From: Actinomycetota bacterium | GTDB lineage: Bacteria; Actinomycetota; Thermoleophilia; Solirubrobacterales; Solirubrobacteraceae | DNA: 43,616 nt | Assembly (NCBI GenBank): GCA_005888335.1 | Contig: VAWY01000093.1 | Span: 7,010-50,625, forward strand | Direction of reading: 5' to 3' | In this document: positions 1 through 8,440 of the stretch, in pieces | Layout of the letters: each line of letters begins with the position of its first letter | Position numbering within the stretch: position 1 is the stretch's first letter | The notes under the pieces: model-generated | The model's database searches: none | What the model was told of the DNA's origin: nothing | Seen by the model: only the letters and a program-made list of their open reading frames with translations | Program-made: the position numbers and the translations under genes

Positions 1-1
1 G

Positions 2-820
2 ATCCGCGACCTCGCGCCCACGCTGCAGACCGCCGATCGCACGCTGACGGACCTCAACAACGCGTTCCCGCCGACCCGCGTGTTCGCTCGGGACTTCCTG
101 CCGGCGGTGCGCGAGACGCCGGCGACGATCGACGCCTCGATGCCGTTCATCGCCCAGACGCGCAAGCTGCTCGGCCCGACCGAGCTGCGCGGCCTGGCCG
201 CCGAGCTCAGCCCGGCCACGCGCGACCTCGCGAAGGCGATCAACGGCACGGTCACGCTGCTGCCGCAGCAGGACCTGCTGGCCAAGTGCTTCGACCGCGT
301 GCTCCTGCCGACCGGCGACATCAAGATCGACGACGGCGCGCTGAGCAGCGGTGCGGAGAACTACAAGGAGTTCTGGTACACGATGGTCGGCCTCGCGGGC
401 GAGGGCCAGAACTTCGACGGCAACGGGTCGTACGTCCGGTTCCAGACGGGCGGCGGCACCCAGACGGTCTCGAGCGGCAAGGGCTCGCTCTCGGGCGACA
501 CGTTCTTCTCGCGCCAGCCGGAAAAGCCGCTCGGCACGCGGCCGGCGTTCCCCGGCAAGCGCCCGCCGTACAAGCCGAACGTCCCGTGCTTCACGCAGGG
601 CGTGCCGGACCTCAACGACGCGCCGATCGGCCCGGCCGACGCCTCGCGCCCGAGCACCGACATCGGCTCCGGCGCGGCGGTGCCGGTGCCCGGTGTGACC
701 GCGCCGGCGCCCGGCGCGCCGCCCGCGCCCGCGGCCGGCACGCGCACGGCGGGCCGCTCGGTGACCGCTCAGGCGCTCGATCGCCTCAACCCGTTCCGCG
801 CGCAGGAGCACGGCAAGTGA
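2..820 (+). CDS. MCE/MlaD family protein, C-terminal part (5' end outside window)
   Basis: The reading frame is open from base 2 to the TGA at 818-820, so the start lies upstream. What remains is the helical region after the MlaD domain: repeated short segments of the kind 'RDLAPTL', 'ARDFLPAVRETPATID', 'LAAELSPATRDLA', which in Mce proteins build the long helical tube. A Pro/Ala/Gly-rich tail follows, ending in 'NPFRAQEHGK'. The next gene starts inside its stop codon (GTGA overlap) and is also an MCE protein, so this is the distal part of an mce operon whose YrbE permease genes would be expected upstream. Likely role: envelope lipid-binding subunit of an MCE transporter. The MlaD domain itself is outside the window, so the assignment rests on the tail pattern and the neighbours. 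Confidence 0.8.
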   Translation: MRDLAPTLQTADRTLTDLNNAFPPTRVFARDFLPAVRETPATIDASMPFIAQTRKLLGPTELRGLAAELSPATRDLAKAINGTVTLLPQQDLLAKCFDRVLLPTGDIKIDDGALSSGAENYKEFWYTMVGLAGEGQNFDGNGSYVRFQTGGGTQTVSSGKGSLSGDTFFSRQPEKPLGTRPAFPGKRPPYKPNVPCFTQGVPDLNDAPIGPADASRPSTDIGSGAAVPVPGVTAPAPGAPPAPAAGTRTAGRSVTAQALDRLNPFRAQEHGK

Positions 821-2205
821 AACGAGCGATCGAGAAGCACGCCAAGGACTTCGCGTTCGTCGTAGGGATCTTCCTCGTCGCGCTGGGCGTCGGCGCGTTC
901 ATCCTGTCCCACCAGCGGCTGTACCTGCCGCACTGGGTGCCGGTCGCCGGATCGGACTTCGTGGACCGCAAGATGGAGATCTCGACGGCCCAGGCGCTGA
1001 CGCCGGGGCAGGGCCAGGAGATCGCGATCGCCGGTGTGAAGGTCGGCGAGATCGCCAAGGTCGAGCTGCGCGAGGGCCGGGCGCTCGTCACCGTCAAGAT
1101 CCGCCGCAAGTACGACAAGCGCATCCGCCGCGACGCGTCCGCGCTGATCCGGCCGAAGACCGGCCTCAACGACATGGCGATCCAGCTCAACCCAGGCTCG
1201 CCGCGCTCGCCCAGGCTCCCCGACAACGAGCCGATCCCGGTCAGCCAGGTGGTGCCGACCGTCAACGCCGATGAGATCTTCGCGTCGCTGGATCGCGACA
1301 CGCGCGACTACCTGCGGATGCTGCTCAGCGGCGCCGGTCAGGGGCTGCACGACAACTCGCGCGAGCTGTCGAACACGTTCCGCCGCTTCGAGCCCGTGGG
1401 GCGCGACCTGGCCCGCTTCACCCGCCTGGTCCAGGACCGCCACGCCAACATCGCCCACTCCATCCACAACTTCCGGCTGCTGGCCGAGGCGCTCGGCGAG
1501 AAGGACAACCAGCTGGCGCGCCTCGTCGACTCGTCCAACCAGGTCTTCCAGGCCTTCGCCCGCGAGGACGCCGACCTGCGCTCGACGCTGCGCCAGCTCC
1601 CGCCGACGCTGCGGGTGACGCGCAGCGGCCTGGCCAAGGCGGGCCGGTTCGCCCGCGCGCTCGGTCCGGCGGCCCAGAAGCTGCAGCCCTTCGCTCGCGA
1701 CCTCGCGCCGGCGTTGCGCGCGCAGCGGCCGTTCGTGAAGACCGCCACGCCGATCATCCGTGACTCCGTCCGGCCGTTCACGCGCGTGTCGCTCCCCGTC
1801 GTCAAGGAGCTGCGGCCCGCCGCGCGCGACCTGGCGCGCGTCACGCCGGACCTGACGGCGTCGCTGAGCGTCCTCAACGAGCTGTTCAACGAGCTGGCCT
1901 ACGACCCGCCGGGTCCCGAGAAGCCCTACCTCTTCTACACGGCGTGGACGAACCACGCGGGTGCCTTGATCTTCAACACGCAGGACGCCATGGGACCGAT
2001 CCGTCGCGGCAACTTCATGGTCTCGTGCTCGGCGCTGACGACCCTGACCGCGGTCGCTCAGGCCAACCCGGCGCTCGGCTCGGTCATCAACCAGGTCAAC
2101 CCGGTGCGCGACGCGTGCCCGGGCCAGGCCGGCGCGGGCACTGGCACGCCGCCCGCCACGCCGCCGCCGGCGGCGGCGGGCGCGGCGAGGAGCAAGGGGC
2201 GGTAG
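817..2205 (+). CDS. MCE/MlaD family protein
   Basis: A 462-residue protein with a GTG start at 817 that overlaps the previous stop by four bases. AGGAG lies 8 bases upstream (804-808). An N-terminal membrane segment (about residues 13-30, 'FVVGIFLVALGVGAFIL') is followed by the MlaD domain (about 40-125) with 'GQGQEIAIAGVKVGEIAKVEL' type beta strands and 'TGLNDMAIQLNPG'. A long helical region comes next, with repeats such as 'RPAARDLARVTPDL', then an 'NTQDAMGPIRRGN' segment and a Pro/Ala tail. Known for the family: MlaD/Mce proteins assemble into hydrophobic tunnels that carry lipids across the envelope. It is transcribed with its two MCE neighbours. The substrate cannot be read from the sequence. 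Confidence 0.9.
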   Translation: MKRAIEKHAKDFAFVVGIFLVALGVGAFILSHQRLYLPHWVPVAGSDFVDRKMEISTAQALTPGQGQEIAIAGVKVGEIAKVELREGRALVTVKIRRKYDKRIRRDASALIRPKTGLNDMAIQLNPGSPRSPRLPDNEPIPVSQVVPTVNADEIFASLDRDTRDYLRMLLSGAGQGLHDNSRELSNTFRRFEPVGRDLARFTRLVQDRHANIAHSIHNFRLLAEALGEKDNQLARLVDSSNQVFQAFAREDADLRSTLRQLPPTLRVTRSGLAKAGRFARALGPAAQKLQPFARDLAPALRAQRPFVKTATPIIRDSVRPFTRVSLPVVKELRPAARDLARVTPDLTASLSVLNELFNELAYDPPGPEKPYLFYTAWTNHAGALIFNTQDAMGPIRRGNFMVSCSALTTLTAVAQANPALGSVINQVNPVRDACPGQAGAGTGTPPATPPPAAAGAARSKGR

Positions 2206-2208
2206 GGC

Positions 2209-3705
2209 GTGCAGAAGCAGGCACCGACCCTCGGCCGGATGCTCGTGATGGTGGGCTTCGCCCTCTCGTGCTTCGGCCTGTTGCTGTTCCTGTGGCTGGC
2301 CTTCGGCGGCCCGATCCCGCTCTCGCCGAAGGGCTACCGCTTCCAGACCTCGTTCGGCGAGGCCACGCAGCTGGCCAAGGAGGCCGACGTCCGCATCTCC
2401 GGTGTGTCGGTCGGCAAGGTCAAGGACATCCAGACGACGCCCAACGGGCGCTCGAAGGTGACGATCCAGATACAGGAGAAGTACGCGCCGATCCCGCGCG
2501 ACACCAAGGCCATCCTGCGCCAGAAGACGCTGCTGGGGGAGACCTACGTCGAGCTGACCCCGGGCGACAAGTCGAGCGGGATGCTCCAGGAGGGCGGCCT
2601 GCTGCCGCAGTCGCACGTCTCCCCGACCGTGGAGCTCGACGAGATCTTCCGCGCCTTCGACGCCAAGACGCGCGAGGCCTTCCGGACGTGGTTCCAGTCG
2701 CAGGCGGCGTCGTTCCGCGGCCGCGGGCAGGACGTCAACGACGCCCTGGGCAACCTCGCGCCGTTCGCCGTCGACACCGACGTGCTGCTGCGCATCCTCA
2801 ACGAGCAGAAGACCCAGGTGCGCAGCGTCGTGCGCGACACGGGGACCGTCTTCAACGCGCTGACCGCCCGCGACGCCGAGCTGCGCGAGCTCATCGTGAA
2901 CTCGAACCGCGTGTTCTCGACGACCGCCCAGCGCGACGAGGACCTCAAGGCGCTGTTCCGCGCGCTGCCGACCTTCCAGCACGAGTCGACGCTGACCGTC
3001 AACCGCCTGACCCGCTTCGCGCAGAACACCAACCCGCTGATCACGAAGCTGCGGCCGGCCGCGCGCGAGCTGTCGCCCACCCTGGTCCAGCTGAGCCAGC
3101 TGGCCCCCGACCTCAAGGGGTTCTTCCGCGACCTCGGGCCGCTCACCGACCAGTCGAAGACGGGGCTGCCCGCCTTCTCGCGCTTCCTCGACGAGTTCCG
3201 CCCGTTCCTGGGCGAGTTCGACGCGCCGCTGCGCCAGCTCAACCCGGTCCTGCGGTACATCGGCGCCTACCGCGACGAGCTGCGCGCGTTCTTCGCCAAC
3301 GTGCCCGCCGCGACCCAGGCCGGCGACCGCCCGGTCAACGCGAAGAGCCTCGTGCACTACCTGCGCGTGCAGAACCCGGTCAACCCGGAGAGCCTCGCGC
3401 AGTACCCGCGCCGGCTCGGCTCCAACCGCAACAACCCCTACGAGCTGCCGCGCGGCTACCTCAAGCTCGCCGACGCCTCGCGCGCCACCTACGAGACGCG
3501 GGACTGCAACAAGGGCTCGCCGGCGCCGCCGTCGCCCGATCCGAACAACCCGCTGATCGCCGGCATCCTGACCTTCACGTTCGCCAACGCCGGCGGGCAG
3601 ACTCCGGCCCCGCAGTGCATCCCGCAGGGCCCGAACGACTCGGGCGGCGCGACCCCGGGGCAGTATCCGCGCCTCCAACCCGATCCGCCGGGCTCGACGC
3701 CATAG
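2209..3705 (+). CDS. MCE/MlaD family protein
   Basis: A 498-residue protein starting with GTG at 2209, three bases after the previous stop, with AAGGGG about 9 bases upstream. Residues 10-30 form a membrane anchor ('LVMVGFALSCFGLLLFLWLAF'). The MlaD domain follows at about 40-120 ('GEATQLAKEADVRISGVSVG', 'KTLLGETYVELTPG'). The rest is the long alpha-helical MCE region, with segments such as 'LRPAARELSPTLVQLSQLAPDL', and a C-terminal portion with three cysteines ('RDCNKG', 'PQCIPQG'). It is the last MCE gene of the operon, and an MMPL exporter lies 52 bp downstream. Inference: part of the same lipid import or export machine. Confidence 0.9.
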   Translation: MQKQAPTLGRMLVMVGFALSCFGLLLFLWLAFGGPIPLSPKGYRFQTSFGEATQLAKEADVRISGVSVGKVKDIQTTPNGRSKVTIQIQEKYAPIPRDTKAILRQKTLLGETYVELTPGDKSSGMLQEGGLLPQSHVSPTVELDEIFRAFDAKTREAFRTWFQSQAASFRGRGQDVNDALGNLAPFAVDTDVLLRILNEQKTQVRSVVRDTGTVFNALTARDAELRELIVNSNRVFSTTAQRDEDLKALFRALPTFQHESTLTVNRLTRFAQNTNPLITKLRPAARELSPTLVQLSQLAPDLKGFFRDLGPLTDQSKTGLPAFSRFLDEFRPFLGEFDAPLRQLNPVLRYIGAYRDELRAFFANVPAATQAGDRPVNAKSLVHYLRVQNPVNPESLAQYPRRLGSNRNNPYELPRGYLKLADASRATYETRDCNKGSPAPPSPDPNNPLIAGILTFTFANAGGQTPAPQCIPQGPNDSGGATPGQYPRLQPDPPGSTP

Positions 3706-3744
3706 CGGCGAGGCGGAGCGGCGCGCTGCGCGCGCGGGCCGGGC

Positions 3745-3750
3745 TAGCCT
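3745..3750 (+). promoter_or_regulatory. -10 box (TAGCCT) of the MMPL gene, probably leaderless
   Basis: TAGCCT fits TANNNT and ends 7 bases before the ATG at 3758, so transcription would begin at or beside the start codon. No clear -35 is visible. It suggests that the exporter can be transcribed apart from the mce operon. Confidence 0.5.
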
Positions 3751-3757
3751 GACGGCG

Positions 3758-6382
3758 ATGTCCGGGGAGGTTCTGCAGCGCCTCGTGGCGTGGGTCGCGC
3801 GGCGGCCCGCCGCCGTGGTCGGCGCGATCGTCGTGCTCGCGGCCGGCGCGGCCGTGCTCGCCGCGCTGACCCTGCGGCCCACGGCGGGCACGGACACGCT
3901 CGTGGGTCGCTCGACCGCGACCTACCAGGCGACCCAGCGTTACCACGAGCGCTTCGGCGACGACTCGATCATCGTCCTCGTCCGCGAGCCGCTGACGCGG
4001 CTCGTCCTCACCCCGGACCTCCTCCGTGTGCTCGCCCTCGAGGGCTGCTTGTCGGGCAACGCGCCGCCGAACATCACGCCTCGTGGCGGCCCCAACGGCC
4101 CCTGCGCGCAGATGGCTCGCCTCAAGCCCGTGCAGGTCGTCTACGGCCCCGGAACCTTCATCAACGAGGCCGTCACGCAGATCGGCGACGAGTTCACCGC
4201 CCAGCGGCGCCAGACGGCGCAGCGGGCGCGCCAGGCGCGCGAGGCGGCCTACAAGCTCGCCCGCGCGCGCGGCCGGACGGTGGCGCAGGCGCGCAAGGCG
4301 GCCGACCAGGCCGAGCAGCTCGTGAACCTGCAGTTCACGCGCGACGTCGTCGCGCTCGGCCTCCGCTACGGGCTGACCGACATCCCGCGGCTCAACGACC
4401 CGCAGTTCGTCGCCCGCCTCGTCTTCGACCCGGCCAAGCCGACGGGGACGCCCAAGCCGCGCTTCGCCTACCTGTTCCCGACCAAGGACGCCGCCTTGGT
4501 GCAGGTGCGCCTCAAGCCGACGCTCTCCGAGCGCCAGAAGCGCGACGCGATCGCGCTCGTGCGGCGCGCCGTGCGCATGCCCGACTGGCGGCTCGGCAAC
4601 GGCGGGACCTACGTCGTCACCGGCGCGCCGGTCGTCGTCAACGACCTGACGGCCGACATCACGCACTCGCTGGTCGTCCTGCTCGTCGCGGCACTGCTGG
4701 TCATGGCCGCGACCCTGGCCCTCGTCTTCCGCGCGCGGCTGCGGCTGCTCCCGCTCGCCGTCGCGCTGCTCGCGGCGGCGCTGACCTTCGGGGCGCTCGC
4801 GCTCGCGGGCGCGCCGCTGACCATGGCGACGATCGGCGTGCTGCCGGTGCTGCTCGGCCTCGCGGTGGACTACGCGATCCAGGTGCAGTCGCGCGTCGGC
4901 GAGGAGGGGCTGCGCTCGGCGGCCCGGCGCGGCGTGCCCACGATCGCGACCGCCGCGGCGGCCACCGCCGCGGGCTTCCTCGTCCTCGCGCTGTCACCGG
5001 TGCCCATGGTTCGCGACTTCGGGCTGCTGCTCGTCGCCGGGATCGTCCTCGCGCTCGCCTGCGCGCTGACCGCCGGGGTGGGCGTGCTCGTGCTGGCGTC
5101 GCGCGGGGCCCCGAAGGCGCCGCGCCGTCTGCGTGTGCCCGAGGCGGTCGCCGCCGCCGGGCGCGGGGCCGACGAGCTCGTCCTGCGCAACCCGTTCGCG
5201 CGCCGGGCGGCCGCGGGCGCCGGACGGGCCGCGCGCGGCTCGCTCGCCGCCGCGCTGCGCGACCCCCGGCGCGTGCTGCTCGTCGCCGGCGCGCTCGCGG
5301 TGCTCGGCTGGGGGCTCGACACGCAGGCGGGCGTCGAGACCGACGTGCAGAAGCTCGTGCCGCAGAAGCTCACGGCGCTGCGCGACCTGCGCGCGCTTCA
5401 AGAGTCGACGGGCGTGGGCGGCGAGATCGACGTCGTCGTCAGCGCGCCCGACCTCACCGACGCCAAGATCATCGCCTGGATGACCGACTACCAGCAGCGC
5501 CTGCTGCGCCGCTACGGCTACGGCTCGCGCAACGGCTGCGGCGCGGCGACGCTGTGCCCGGCGTTCTCGCTGACCGACCTGCTGCGCACGCAGGGCCCCG
5601 CGCCCAGCCAGCAGCAGGTGCGCGCGCTGCTCGACGCCGTCCCCGCCTACTTCTCCCAGGCGGTCATCACGCGCGACCGGACGACCGCGACGCTCGCCTT
5701 CGGTATCCGCCTGATGCCGCTGGCGCGCCAGAAGGAGGTCGTCGACACGATGCGCCGCGAGCTGGCCGGCCGGCCGCCGGGCGTACGGGCCGAGCTCGCC
5801 GGGCTGCCCGTGCTCGCCGCCGACGCCAACGCGAAGGTCGCCTCGCCGTGGCGGCGCTTCGCCACGCTGCTGCTGGGGCTGCTCGCCGTGGGCATCGTGC
5901 TGCTCGCGGCGCTGCGCGAGCCGCGCCGGGCGCTCGTGCCGCTCGTGCCGATCGCGCTGGCCACGGGGTGGTCGGCGCTGCTGCTCTTCGTCCTGCGCAT
6001 CGAGCTCAACCCGATGTCGGTGACGCTCGGCGCGCTGGTCATCGCAATCTCCACCGAGTTCAGCGTCCTGCTCTCCGAGCGCTACCGCCAAGAGCGCGCC
6101 GCCGGGCGGCCGCAGGACGACGCGCTGCGGCAGACATACCGCTCGACCGGCGCGGCGGTGCTGGCCTCCGGCGTGACGGCGATCGCGGGCTTCGCCGTCC
6201 TCGCTGTGTCGGACATCCGCATGCTGCGCGACTTCGGCTGGGTCACGGTGGTCGACCTGACGGTCTCGCTGCTGGGCGTGCTCGTCGTCCTGCCCGCCGT
6301 GCTGGTGCTCGCCGAGCGCGGCCTGAGCGTGCCCCGGCCCGCGCTGCGCCGGCCGCGCCTGCGCCGGGCGCCTGTCGGATGA
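3758..6382 (+). CDS. RND superfamily exporter, MMPL type
   Basis: An 874-residue protein with two homologous halves. Each half has one membrane helix (about residues 18-40 and 505-525), a large extracytoplasmic domain, and a block of five helices (about 300-465 and 700-860). The helix blocks contain MMPL-like 'LPVLLGLAVDYAIQVQSR' and 'ALVIAISTEFSVLLSERYR', where D/E residues sit in TM4 as expected for proton-coupled RND pumps. The first periplasmic domain contains a charged coiled-coil-like insert (about 150-190, rich in QRARQAREAA). Start: ATG at 3758 with a -10 box 7 bases upstream. Position right after three MCE genes suggests joint work in envelope lipid traffic, as for hopanoid (HpnN) or mycobacterial MmpL pumps. 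The substrate is unknown. Confidence 0.9.
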   Translation: MSGEVLQRLVAWVARRPAAVVGAIVVLAAGAAVLAALTLRPTAGTDTLVGRSTATYQATQRYHERFGDDSIIVLVREPLTRLVLTPDLLRVLALEGCLSGNAPPNITPRGGPNGPCAQMARLKPVQVVYGPGTFINEAVTQIGDEFTAQRRQTAQRARQAREAAYKLARARGRTVAQARKAADQAEQLVNLQFTRDVVALGLRYGLTDIPRLNDPQFVARLVFDPAKPTGTPKPRFAYLFPTKDAALVQVRLKPTLSERQKRDAIALVRRAVRMPDWRLGNGGTYVVTGAPVVVNDLTADITHSLVVLLVAALLVMAATLALVFRARLRLLPLAVALLAAALTFGALALAGAPLTMATIGVLPVLLGLAVDYAIQVQSRVGEEGLRSAARRGVPTIATAAAATAAGFLVLALSPVPMVRDFGLLLVAGIVLALACALTAGVGVLVLASRGAPKAPRRLRVPEAVAAAGRGADELVLRNPFARRAAAGAGRAARGSLAAALRDPRRVLLVAGALAVLGWGLDTQAGVETDVQKLVPQKLTALRDLRALQESTGVGGEIDVVVSAPDLTDAKIIAWMTDYQQRLLRRYGYGSRNGCGAATLCPAFSLTDLLRTQGPAPSQQQVRALLDAVPAYFSQAVITRDRTTATLAFGIRLMPLARQKEVVDTMRRELAGRPPGVRAELAGLPVLAADANAKVASPWRRFATLLLGLLAVGIVLLAALREPRRALVPLVPIALATGWSALLLFVLRIELNPMSVTLGALVIAISTEFSVLLSERYRQERAAGRPQDDALRQTYRSTGAAVLASGVTAIAGFAVLAVSDIRMLRDFGWVTVVDLTVSLLGVLVVLPAVLVLAERGLSVPRPALRRPRLRRAPVG

Positions 6383-6541
6383 TCCCGGATCCGCCGATCG
6401 ATCGTGGATGCGAGCCGTCTGGAGGCCGAGTGAGACGGCTTCGGCCGCGTATCCGCAGGGTGACCCCTTCGGTTCGCGGCCGAAGCCGTATCACGACGGC
6501 ATCCGGGCGGCTCGCGCCGCGAGAATCGGTGGATCCGGGAT
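6382..6541. repeat. 160-bp nested imperfect inverted repeat (MITE-like or structured intergenic element)
   Basis: The whole gap between the MMPL stop and the next ATG is an imperfect palindrome. Outer arms 6382-6398 and 6525-6541 match at 16 of 17 bases (ATCCCGGATCC core). Inner arms 6435-6449 and 6475-6489 are a perfect 15-bp inverted repeat (ACGGCTTCGGCCGCG and its complement). The sequence between the arms also pairs in part (GCGAGCCG near 6411-6418 against the region near 6507-6514). TGA flanks both ends. No transposase is present. Confidence 0.75.
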
Positions 6542-7226
6542 GAGCGCCGGCGGCGCCCGCCACGCGCGGGTCCCGCGCCCGCCCGGGACGACCCGGTACC
6601 TGTGGTTCGTCGGCGTGGCGCTGTTCCTGCTCATCGCCTACGCCACCGTCAACACGCTGACGACCGAGCACGCGAGCTCGACCGGGGTGCCGCCCGACCA
6701 CCCGCTGCCGCCGTTCGCCGTCCCGCTCGCGCTGAGCAACCTGCAGGGCGACGCCAACGTCGCCACGGCGGACAACCAGCCCAACGCCGGCCCGCGGCCC
6801 GCCTGCGAGGTCCGCGGGCCGCGCATCCTCAACGTCTGCCAGCTGGCCGAGCGCGGGCCGGTCGCCCTCGCCTTCCTGGCGACGCGCGGCGCCCAGTGCG
6901 AGGCGGCGCTCGATCGCCTCCAGGCCGTGCGCAGCTCGTTCCCCGGCGTCCAGTTCGCCGCGGTGGCGATCCGGGGCGACCGCGGCGACCTGCGCGCGGC
7001 CATCCGCGGCCACGGCTGGCGCTTCCCGGTCGGCTACGACAGCGACGGCGTCGTGGCCAACCTCTACGGCGTGGCCGTCTGCCCGCAGATCACGCTCGCC
7101 TACACCGGCGGGATCGTGCGCACGAACCTGATCGGCGAGATCTCCGCGGCGCGGCTGCGCGCCGAGCTGCGGCGGCTGGTCTCCGGGTCGGTCCAGCGCG
7201 GCTGGCACCCGCCGCGCGGCGCCTGA
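6540..7226 (+). CDS. membrane-anchored thioredoxin-fold (redoxin-like) protein
   Basis: A 228-residue protein. The ATG at 6540 is preceded by GGTGGA six bases upstream. An earlier in-frame ATG at 6408 would run through the inverted repeat and is unlikely. A basic N-terminus and one membrane helix (about residues 19-37, 'LWFVGVALFLLIAYATV') precede an extracytoplasmic domain. This resembles an AhpC/TSA or redoxin fold: 'ALAFLATRGAQCEAALDRLQAV', 'FAAVAIRGDRGDLRAAI', 'FPVGYDSDGVVANLYGVAVCPQITLAY'. The usual CxxC is not present: a lone Cys sits at the expected peroxidatic place (RGAQC) and another in 'VAVCPQ' before the cis-Pro position. Function in extracytoplasmic thiol chemistry is inference. 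Confidence 0.7.
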   Translation: MSAGGARHARVPRPPGTTRYLWFVGVALFLLIAYATVNTLTTEHASSTGVPPDHPLPPFAVPLALSNLQGDANVATADNQPNAGPRPACEVRGPRILNVCQLAERGPVALAFLATRGAQCEAALDRLQAVRSSFPGVQFAAVAIRGDRGDLRAAIRGHGWRFPVGYDSDGVVANLYGVAVCPQITLAYTGGIVRTNLIGEISAARLRAELRRLVSGSVQRGWHPPRGA

Positions 7227-7245
7227 CCGTGCGATCCTGAAGGGT

Positions 7246-7863
7246 GTGGACGGGGAGCTCGAAGAGCCCCTGCTCGCCGAGGGCTGGGTTGCCGACGACG
7301 TCCGGGACGAGTTCCCGGAGCTGCGGCTGCGGACGATGGCGGTCGAGCGCGGCTCGGGCAAGACGCCGCCCGAGGTGCGCGACCGGCTGCGGATGCTGTC
7401 GGACCGCTTCCGCGGCGCGCAGGCGATCGCGTTGCGCCGGTCGCCGATCCCGTCCGCCTACCGGGTGTTCTTCCGCCACGTCGGGCTGGACCCCGACACC
7501 ACGCGCACGCCGGTCGAGGAGGCGGCCGTGCAGCGGCTCGTCAAGGGCGGCTTCGCTGCGACGAACCTGCTCGACGACGCGCTGCTCATCGCGCTGGTCG
7601 AAACGGGGATCCCGCTGTGGGCGGTCGACGCCGACCGCGCGCGCGAGCCGCTGGGCATCGGGACGGCGCCCGACGGGCGGCTCGCGGTGTGTGACGCCGA
7701 CGGCCCGCTGGCGACGCTGTTCGGGCCCGTCGCCGAGGGCCACGGAGTGACGTGGGAGACCGCGCGGATGCTGATCTACACGGTGCAGGTCCCGGGAGTA
7801 CCGGGGATTTTTGTCGACGAGGCCATGTGGACGTGCCTTGGCGTCCTCCAGGACGCGGGGTAG
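7246..7863 (+). CDS. B3/B4 domain protein (phenylalanyl-tRNA synthetase beta-like fold)
   Basis: A 205-residue protein starting with GTG at 7246, with GAAGG just upstream. It looks like a stand-alone B3/B4 domain, the fold found in the beta subunit of PheRS. Seen here: 'FRGAQAIALRRSPIPSAYRVFFR', 'LDPDTTRTPVEEAAVQRL', 'GGFAATNLLDDALLIALVETGIPLWAVDADR', then strands 'GRLAVCDADGPLATLFG' and 'VPGVPGIFVDEAMWTCLG'. Proteins of this type may bind nucleic acid or edit tRNA, but free-standing members have no settled role. It follows the redoxin by 19 bp and may be co-transcribed with it. Its 3' end contains the promoter of the next gene. Confidence 0.8.
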   Translation: MDGELEEPLLAEGWVADDVRDEFPELRLRTMAVERGSGKTPPEVRDRLRMLSDRFRGAQAIALRRSPIPSAYRVFFRHVGLDPDTTRTPVEEAAVQRLVKGGFAATNLLDDALLIALVETGIPLWAVDADRAREPLGIGTAPDGRLAVCDADGPLATLFGPVAEGHGVTWETARMLIYTVQVPGVPGIFVDEAMWTCLGVLQDAG

Positions 7864-7866
7864 ACT
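7838..7866 (+). promoter_or_regulatory. sigma70-type promoter, leaderless
   Basis: TTGGCG (7838-7843), a 17-base spacer, then TAGACT (7861-7866). The ATG at 7874 follows 7 bases later, so the transcript would start at the ATG. This is the best formed leaderless promoter in the window. Confidence 0.65.
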
Positions 7867-7873
7867 GCTCCCC

Positions 7874-8335
7874 ATGGCTGTGGTCGGGGAAGCGCTCCGT
7901 GTCCGGGTCGACGAGCACCGGGCGCGGCGCAACCTGCGCGACCAGGTCGCCCGCCTGGAGCTCGAGCTGCAGCACACGCTGGTGAGCGCCTTTCCGCGCA
8001 CCGGGCTCGACGTCTCGCTCGCTCCGCGACGCGCCGCCGGGCCGCGCGTGCTGTCGCTCGGCGAGCTCGAGGATCTGCGCGACCGGCTCTCGATCAAGCT
8101 CGCTCAGGCGCGCGCGCAGCTCGCCGAGCGCGCCGATCGCGAGGAGCACAACCGCCGGCTGCTCGAGCGGATGCTGCTCGAGCCGGGCAGGTACCGCTTC
8201 GTGCGCATCGCCAACGCCGACCTCGGCGAGGGCGGCTGCGGCGTCTGGCACGTGCGTCCTCGGCTCGGCCTGATCGGCATGCTGTGCGGGTGGTGGCAGG
8301 TCAAGCTCTCCTCCGGCTGCCCCTTAGCCGGCTGA
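7874..8335 (+). CDS. conserved protein of unknown function with coiled coil and Cys/Trp-rich C-terminus
   Basis: A 153-residue protein. ATG at 7874 is chosen because a TAGACT -10 box ends 7 bases before it. Residues 10-40 are charged and helical ('RVDEHRARRNLRDQVARLELELQ'). Residues 60-105 are another long heptad-like helix ('LGELEDLRDRLSIKLAQARAQLAERADREEHN'). The last 45 residues are of a different kind: 'RYRFVRIANADLGEGGCGVWHVRPRLG' and 'GMLCGWWQVKLSSGCPLAG'. I know of no named domain for it, though this tail pattern is of the sort found in conserved actinobacterial proteins. No signal peptide or clear membrane helix. Confidence 0.75.
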   Translation: MAVVGEALRVRVDEHRARRNLRDQVARLELELQHTLVSAFPRTGLDVSLAPRRAAGPRVLSLGELEDLRDRLSIKLAQARAQLAERADREEHNRRLLERMLLEPGRYRFVRIANADLGEGGCGVWHVRPRLGLIGMLCGWWQVKLSSGCPLAG

Positions 8336-8440
8336 CAGTGGTCCCGATCGTGACCCCGGCGGGTCGCCCGGGCGGTGCAGGTGGTCGGCTGGCGACAGCC
8401 GGCGTCCGAAGGCGTGCGTCAGCACGTCGAGGACCGACGG

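Noticed and set aside
769..3897. 1042-codon open frame on the minus strand
   Set aside because: It is the antisense of three MCE genes; the product is Arg/Val/Gly-rich with no domain pattern, as is usual in very GC-rich DNA.
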